Shown in pieces: positions 60,114 to 64,000 of a stretch of DNA of 64,000 nucleotides; positions within the stretch are counted from its first letter, which is position 1, and every line of letters starts with the position of its first letter. The notes under the pieces are model-generated. The model saw nothing but the letters and a program-made list of their open reading frames with translations, searched no databases and had not been told where the DNA came from. Location of the stretch: NCBI RefSeq assembly GCF_000730665.1, contig NZ_BBIV01000013.1, forward strand, positions 1 through 64,000, in the 5' to 3' direction. The DNA is from Pseudomonas plecoglossicida NBRC 103162 = DSM 15088 (GTDB taxonomy: Bacteria; Pseudomonadota; Gammaproteobacteria; Pseudomonadales; Pseudomonadaceae). The translations under genes and the position numbers were made by a program.

Positions 60114-62606
60114 ATGGATACTCTTACTTGTAGTTTCAGTAGTAGCGCATTGCAAAAAAAAGACCTGCAGGTCTTTAAATGGCAGGGTGAGGAAGCCTTG
60201 TCGAAACTTTATCGTTTTGAAATTTTTCTGGCCACGCCTGATCCATCGCTGAATGAGGAGAAGATGCTTGGGAAACCAGCGTGTTTCACGCTGTTAGACA
60301 AGCAAGGCTTACCGCATCGCTACCACGGTATCGTCACGGAAGTGATGCAGCTGGACAGTGATGCTCAGTTTTCCTATTACCGCGCAGTATTGGAACCGCG
60401 CGTGGCGTTGTTGCGCCAGTATTGCTTTTCCGAAATCTGGTTAGACAAGAGCCTTGCGGACCTGATTCGTCTGGTTCTCAAAGAAATTGGCATGGTCAAC
60501 GAAGGCAGCGGCCGGGGGGGCAGCCCAGGTGCTCAGTACGATTTTGACATTCGGTTAGGGTCGGATGACATCGTGCAGCGCCCGGTGAGCTTTACCTGCC
60601 AGTTCGAAGAAACCAGCTTTGCGTTTCTTTCACGGCTGCTGGAGTACTACGGTGTTTATTATTTTTTCGAGCAGCATGACAGCCATGAGGCGTTGGTGTT
60701 GTGCGCAGAGCGCCGATATCAGCCGCAAAAGCCGGTGGCCGTCGGTTACCGCCCGGTGCATAGCGGACTGGCGACCGATGTAAAGGGGGCGGTAGCCCAA
60801 ACGTTCAACCGGCAGATGGTCAACCGCACCCAGAAGGTTACTCTGCAGGACTTTTCCGGGGCGGGGGCGCATCTGCGACTGCGTGCGTCCGCTTCGGTCG
60901 CCACTGCGGCGTCCGCTAGCGCCTCAGCCGCTTTTCAGGGTGACTATCGGCTGTTCGGGGAGCACTTCGGCTCCAACAAAGAGGGTGAGTGGCTGGCGAC
61001 ACGGCGAGCCCAGGCCATGGGCTGCCGCCATCGGGAATTTCATGGTTCGGGCCAAGCCTGTGGTTTGCGTGCGGGGTATCCGATGCAATTGTCGGATCAT
61101 CCCCAGCCGGCTTTCAACAGCCTTTACCAGGTGATCGAGGTCAAGCACGAGGGTCAGCAACCGTTGCGAGGACACGCTGCTGTAAGGCATGACACCCAAG
61201 GCGATTTTGTTTTCAGCACGCGGTTCATTGCCTTGCCGGACGACGTACAGTTCCGTAGCCCCTGCGTAACGCCTCGGCCCTATGTACAGGGGGTGATCAG
61301 TGCAGTCGTCGACGGCGATGGCGATTCGAGCCGGCCATTGCTCGACAAACATGGGCGTTACAAGGTCAGCTTTCCCTTCATACGTGGTGAGGCAAAAGCA
61401 ACCCGCGGCTCCGCATGGTTACGCCTGGCGAGTCCCTCCAGTGGCAGCGGGCATGGTATGCATTTTCCTTTGCTCAAGGGAACGGAGGTTTTGGTCTCGT
61501 TCTTGGGCGGTGATCCCGATAGGCCAATCATCATTGGCAGTGTGCCGAATTCGGAAAACGCCAACATGGTGAACGAGGGGAACTCGACACAAAGTGGCAT
61601 TTCCACTGCGGGTGGACACTACTTGGCCATGGACGACAGTTCGTCCGCTGGGCTGCTCAAGCTTGGCGCACCCGCCGGCAACAGCACGCTGACCCTAGGT
61701 CATGGGGATGTCTGTGGTGCGCGGTTGAATACCGATGCGCATCTGCAGTTTTCATCTTCCTCACATCATCAGGCAGTGCCTGGCATTTATTCGCTGACGA
61801 TCGGCGTCAATGGCAGTGTGCCTTCCTCGGAATTGGCAAGCTCGACCTGGGCTGGCAAGAACTGGGGCAGTTTCATCCCGACCTTGAGGGCAGACACGGT
61901 GTCTACCGAGCTCAAGACCGCGATGGTTGAAACCGAAGTCTCGGCGGGTATTTCCAAAACGCAGATCAACGGCCGCCTGAAAACGCTGGATTTGAACATC
62001 CTCGGCCCTAAAACCACGTTGGTAATCAACCCAGGCACCCGGTCCATCGAGTTGGGTCACACCCGCCTGATCGCGGCCGAGGAGGAAATCGCGGTGGCCA
62101 AGCGAGAGGAGAACGTTGCCCTGATGGAGACTTCGGTGACGCGCTCCATGACTGCCGCCACGCTCAAGATCAGCGGTGCGGCCTTGGTCAACATCAGCTG
62201 CGGTTCACATGAAATCACGTTGACGCCAGCAGGCATCGTGATCGGCTCCTCCTCTGTCCTGACGTTGAAGTCCGACGTGCGTGTCACGGGCAAATTGACG
62301 GTGGACGGTGACGTCTTCTGCGCCGCCAATTGTGCTGTGGCCAAAAAGCTCAAAGCCGGGGACTCGGTGGGCTCACCGAAAGTGAACGCAGGCACGCTGA
62401 ACGCCGGCAAGACCAACTTGGCCCAACCCATGGCGCCAGAGTTGATGGTCGGCGAGGAGGTGGTGAAGGCGTCGATGGTAACCAAGGGCACGGTGCAGAC
62501 GGCCGCGGGTATTGCCAGTGGTGTTGTGCATGCGGCGGGCGTAGTCGCCGGCGAGGTTGCTCAGGCACCGCGCATGGCCGCCGTGCTGCTCAATCCGCTG
62601 TTATGA
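60114..62606 (+). CDS. vgrG: T6SS spike protein VgrG (TssI)
   Basis: An 830-residue spike. Residues 1-380 form the gp27-like base (FKWQGEEALSKLYRFEIFL; PCFTLLDKQGLPHRYHGIV-like KPACFTLLDKQGLPHRYHGI), followed by the gp5 OB fold (GRYKVSFPF, PLLKGTEVLVSFLGGDPDRP) and a beta-helix. From about residue 580 there is a long extension of short beta repeats ending in an Ala/Val/Gly-rich tail. It is likely an adaptor for a downstream effector rather than an enzyme. The ATG at 60114 was chosen; a GTG two codons earlier is possible. Confidence 0.93.
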   Translation: MDTLTCSFSSSALQKKDLQVFKWQGEEALSKLYRFEIFLATPDPSLNEEKMLGKPACFTLLDKQGLPHRYHGIVTEVMQLDSDAQFSYYRAVLEPRVALLRQYCFSEIWLDKSLADLIRLVLKEIGMVNEGSGRGGSPGAQYDFDIRLGSDDIVQRPVSFTCQFEETSFAFLSRLLEYYGVYYFFEQHDSHEALVLCAERRYQPQKPVAVGYRPVHSGLATDVKGAVAQTFNRQMVNRTQKVTLQDFSGAGAHLRLRASASVATAASASASAAFQGDYRLFGEHFGSNKEGEWLATRRAQAMGCRHREFHGSGQACGLRAGYPMQLSDHPQPAFNSLYQVIEVKHEGQQPLRGHAAVRHDTQGDFVFSTRFIALPDDVQFRSPCVTPRPYVQGVISAVVDGDGDSSRPLLDKHGRYKVSFPFIRGEAKATRGSAWLRLASPSSGSGHGMHFPLLKGTEVLVSFLGGDPDRPIIIGSVPNSENANMVNEGNSTQSGISTAGGHYLAMDDSSSAGLLKLGAPAGNSTLTLGHGDVCGARLNTDAHLQFSSSSHHQAVPGIYSLTIGVNGSVPSSELASSTWAGKNWGSFIPTLRADTVSTELKTAMVETEVSAGISKTQINGRLKTLDLNILGPKTTLVINPGTRSIELGHTRLIAAEEEIAVAKREENVALMETSVTRSMTAATLKISGAALVNISCGSHEITLTPAGIVIGSSSVLTLKSDVRVTGKLTVDGDVFCAANCAVAKKLKAGDSVGSPKVNAGTLNAGKTNLAQPMAPELMVGEEVVKASMVTKGTVQTAAGIASGVVHAAGVVAGEVAQAPRMAAVLLNPLL

Positions 62607-62636
62607 CGAAACACGCACAGGGCAGGGGCCAAGTGA

Positions 62637-64000
62637 ATGCAACATAAAATTGATGGTAAAGGTCTGCTGCTGACCGCTCGCTATCGGTCACCTGAATCAG
62701 AATGCCTGGTGGTCACTGTTGGCTTGCTGGTGGACAGCGACACTGGTGAGGTGTTTGCCACCGAAGACGCTTGGGTGTGGGTAACGCAGCGTTTTGCAGG
62801 CCAGGCGTTTGATCGCGGCCTGAAGAAACGCACGGGGACCTTTGCCGTTCACGGCCAGGCGTATGCGCTGAACGATGCCCAGGGTGCGGGTATGGAAGTC
62901 CGGGTCCAGGTAGGGGCCAGGCACAAGTGCTTGCATGCGTTCCCTCCGCGTTCGTGGAACAAGCATCTTTTAGGTTGGCGCGCTGTGGCGAAGGGAAGGC
63001 TCGAGTCGCTGCCTCTGACCCTGGAGAATACCTTCGGGGGCGAGATGTATGCCGACAACCCCATCGGTCAGGGGTATCAGCTCGATCCCAAGGCATTCGA
63101 GGGCAGCGTCGTGGCGCCTATCGAGGCCGCGGGGTGCCCGGCACTGCATCCTGCCGACCAGCCCGCGCCCGCCACTTTCCTGCCATTGCCACCTTACAGT
63201 GCCGCGCGCGCCGGTTTTCTGGGAACGCTGGATGCGCAATGGACCGCCCACCGTGCGCCTTGGCCGCCGCTGGATGTAGACCCACGCTGGTTCGATGAGG
63301 TGGCCCAGGACCAATGCCATGACCAGTACTGGCGTGGCGATGAGGCGTGGTCCGTGACGGGTATGCATCCGCATCTGCCGCGCCTTGAGGGGTGCCTGCC
63401 GGGCCATCGGCCGCGGTTGTTCGTCGAGTTCCAGGAGCGCCCGGATTCGGTTGAAGAAGCGCATCTGGATTTGGACACCATTTGGCTGTTCCCCGATGCC
63501 CAGCGGCTGCTGTTGCTCTATCGAGTACAAATACCGGTTCGGGATCCGGACGCGACCGATATCACTGCTCTGGGGCTGGTTTGCGAGTTGGCCGACGATC
63601 CAGTCGTCTCGGGTCAGGCATGGGTCCGACATCTGTGGGTCAGTCCCGGTGCGGACGAGGTGCAGATCGACGAGCAGATCGACCCAGAGGCCATGCCAGC
63701 GTGTGATGTACCCGCACTGGCCAGCGTGGCGCAGGCAGCGGCCGACCGTGTTTATGACGAAGTGGCCAACGGTTTTACGCAAGCTGTGGATGCCGTGAAG
63801 GCACTGACCGCGAAGCTAGGTGTGGCCTTTGATCCTGCGTCGTTCAAACCACCGTCGCGCCCCGATATTGCGGGTATGGTGGCGCAAATCAAAGACACCT
63901 CGAGCACACCTTTCGATGCGGTTTCTCATGAGGCGAGCATTCGCACGGCCGTGGCCCAGGCGCAGATCCAGGCGAACGAGCAGGCAGCGCGCCTGGTTGG
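62637..64000 (+). CDS. DUF2169 T6SS adaptor, partial (runs off the right end)
   Basis: At least 454 residues are visible, with no stop before the window ends. The DUF2169 domain covers the visible N-terminal part: LENTFGGEMYADNPIGQGY (about 129-147), TLDAQWTAHRAPWPP and a YWRGDEAWSVTGMHP stretch. DUF2169 proteins load effectors onto VgrG or PAAR tips and are usually followed by the effector and immunity genes. The end of the visible part turns to Ala/Gln-rich helix, as in larger fusion forms. Confidence 0.85.
   Translation, partial: MQHKIDGKGLLLTARYRSPESECLVVTVGLLVDSDTGEVFATEDAWVWVTQRFAGQAFDRGLKKRTGTFAVHGQAYALNDAQGAGMEVRVQVGARHKCLHAFPPRSWNKHLLGWRAVAKGRLESLPLTLENTFGGEMYADNPIGQGYQLDPKAFEGSVVAPIEAAGCPALHPADQPAPATFLPLPPYSAARAGFLGTLDAQWTAHRAPWPPLDVDPRWFDEVAQDQCHDQYWRGDEAWSVTGMHPHLPRLEGCLPGHRPRLFVEFQERPDSVEEAHLDLDTIWLFPDAQRLLLLYRVQIPVRDPDATDITALGLVCELADDPVVSGQAWVRHLWVSPGADEVQIDEQIDPEAMPACDVPALASVAQAAADRVYDEVANGFTQAVDAVKALTAKLGVAFDPASFKPPSRPDIAGMVAQIKDTSSTPFDAVSHEASIRTAVAQAQIQANEQAARLV

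Noticed and set aside
1..64000. CRISPR arrays and insertion sequences
   Set aside because: No regularly spaced repeats and no transposase-like genes were seen on either strand.

Overview
The window reads as chromosome from a fluorescent, putida-type Pseudomonas. The left part has the high-GC codon use of that group, REP-type palindromes, and a run of typical core genes (cptA, fdsGBAD, a YddA-type ABC transporter, yedK). From about 13-15 kb onward the base composition falls and varies from gene to gene, and most of what follows is accessory secretion machinery. No complete rRNA or tRNA gene was found.

Layout. (1) 1-1.8 kb: a DUF2971 gene between two similar paired repeats, probably a small mobile remnant. 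(2) 1.8-14.5 kb: sensor kinase, phosphoethanolamine transferase CptA, NAD-dependent molybdenum formate dehydrogenase (fdsG-B-A-D, no fdsC in the cluster), ABC transporter, YedK/HMCES-type protein, MFS transporter. (3) 15-19.3 kb: a BvgA/EvgA-like regulator with a seven-part BvgS/EvgS-like hybrid kinase. (4) 19.3-24 kb: a Slam outer-membrane translocon (type XI secretion) with three candidate cargo proteins and a fourth, frameshifted cargo pseudogene. (5) 24.3-49.8 kb: a nearly complete Ysc/Psc-family type III secretion system (T3SS): an ExsA-like activator; sctC-D-pscE-F-G-I-J-K-L; an ExoU-like patatin effector; sctN-O-P-Q-R-S-T-U on the other strand; a short fused YopN/TyeA gatekeeper; sctX-Y-V; a candidate second effector with a WEK(I/M)xxFF-like N-terminus; the pcrR-G-V-H-popB-D operon; and a YscW/ExsB-like pilotin. 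(6) 49.9-64 kb: a type VI secretion cluster (tssA-B-C-hcp-E-F-G-H-vgrG) and a DUF2169 adaptor that runs off the right end. tssJ, K, L and M are not in the window.

How the parts fit. The T3SS has secretin, rings, export gate, ATPase, sorting platform, needle, tip, translocators and most chaperones, so it looks functional. It lacks, within the window, the exsC/D/E partner-switching genes, sctH, and the YopN chaperone genes (yscB, sycN). Three matching A-rich/GCGAC-like boxes lie upstream of the patatin gene and on both sides of the divergent sctN/sctW promoter region; these are candidate ExsA operators and would tie the effector and both operons into one regulon. The most novel material is the 431-residue GTG-started protein between sctV and pcrR, the patatin effector inside the structural cluster, the short gatekeeper, and the Slam locus with several cargo paralogs.
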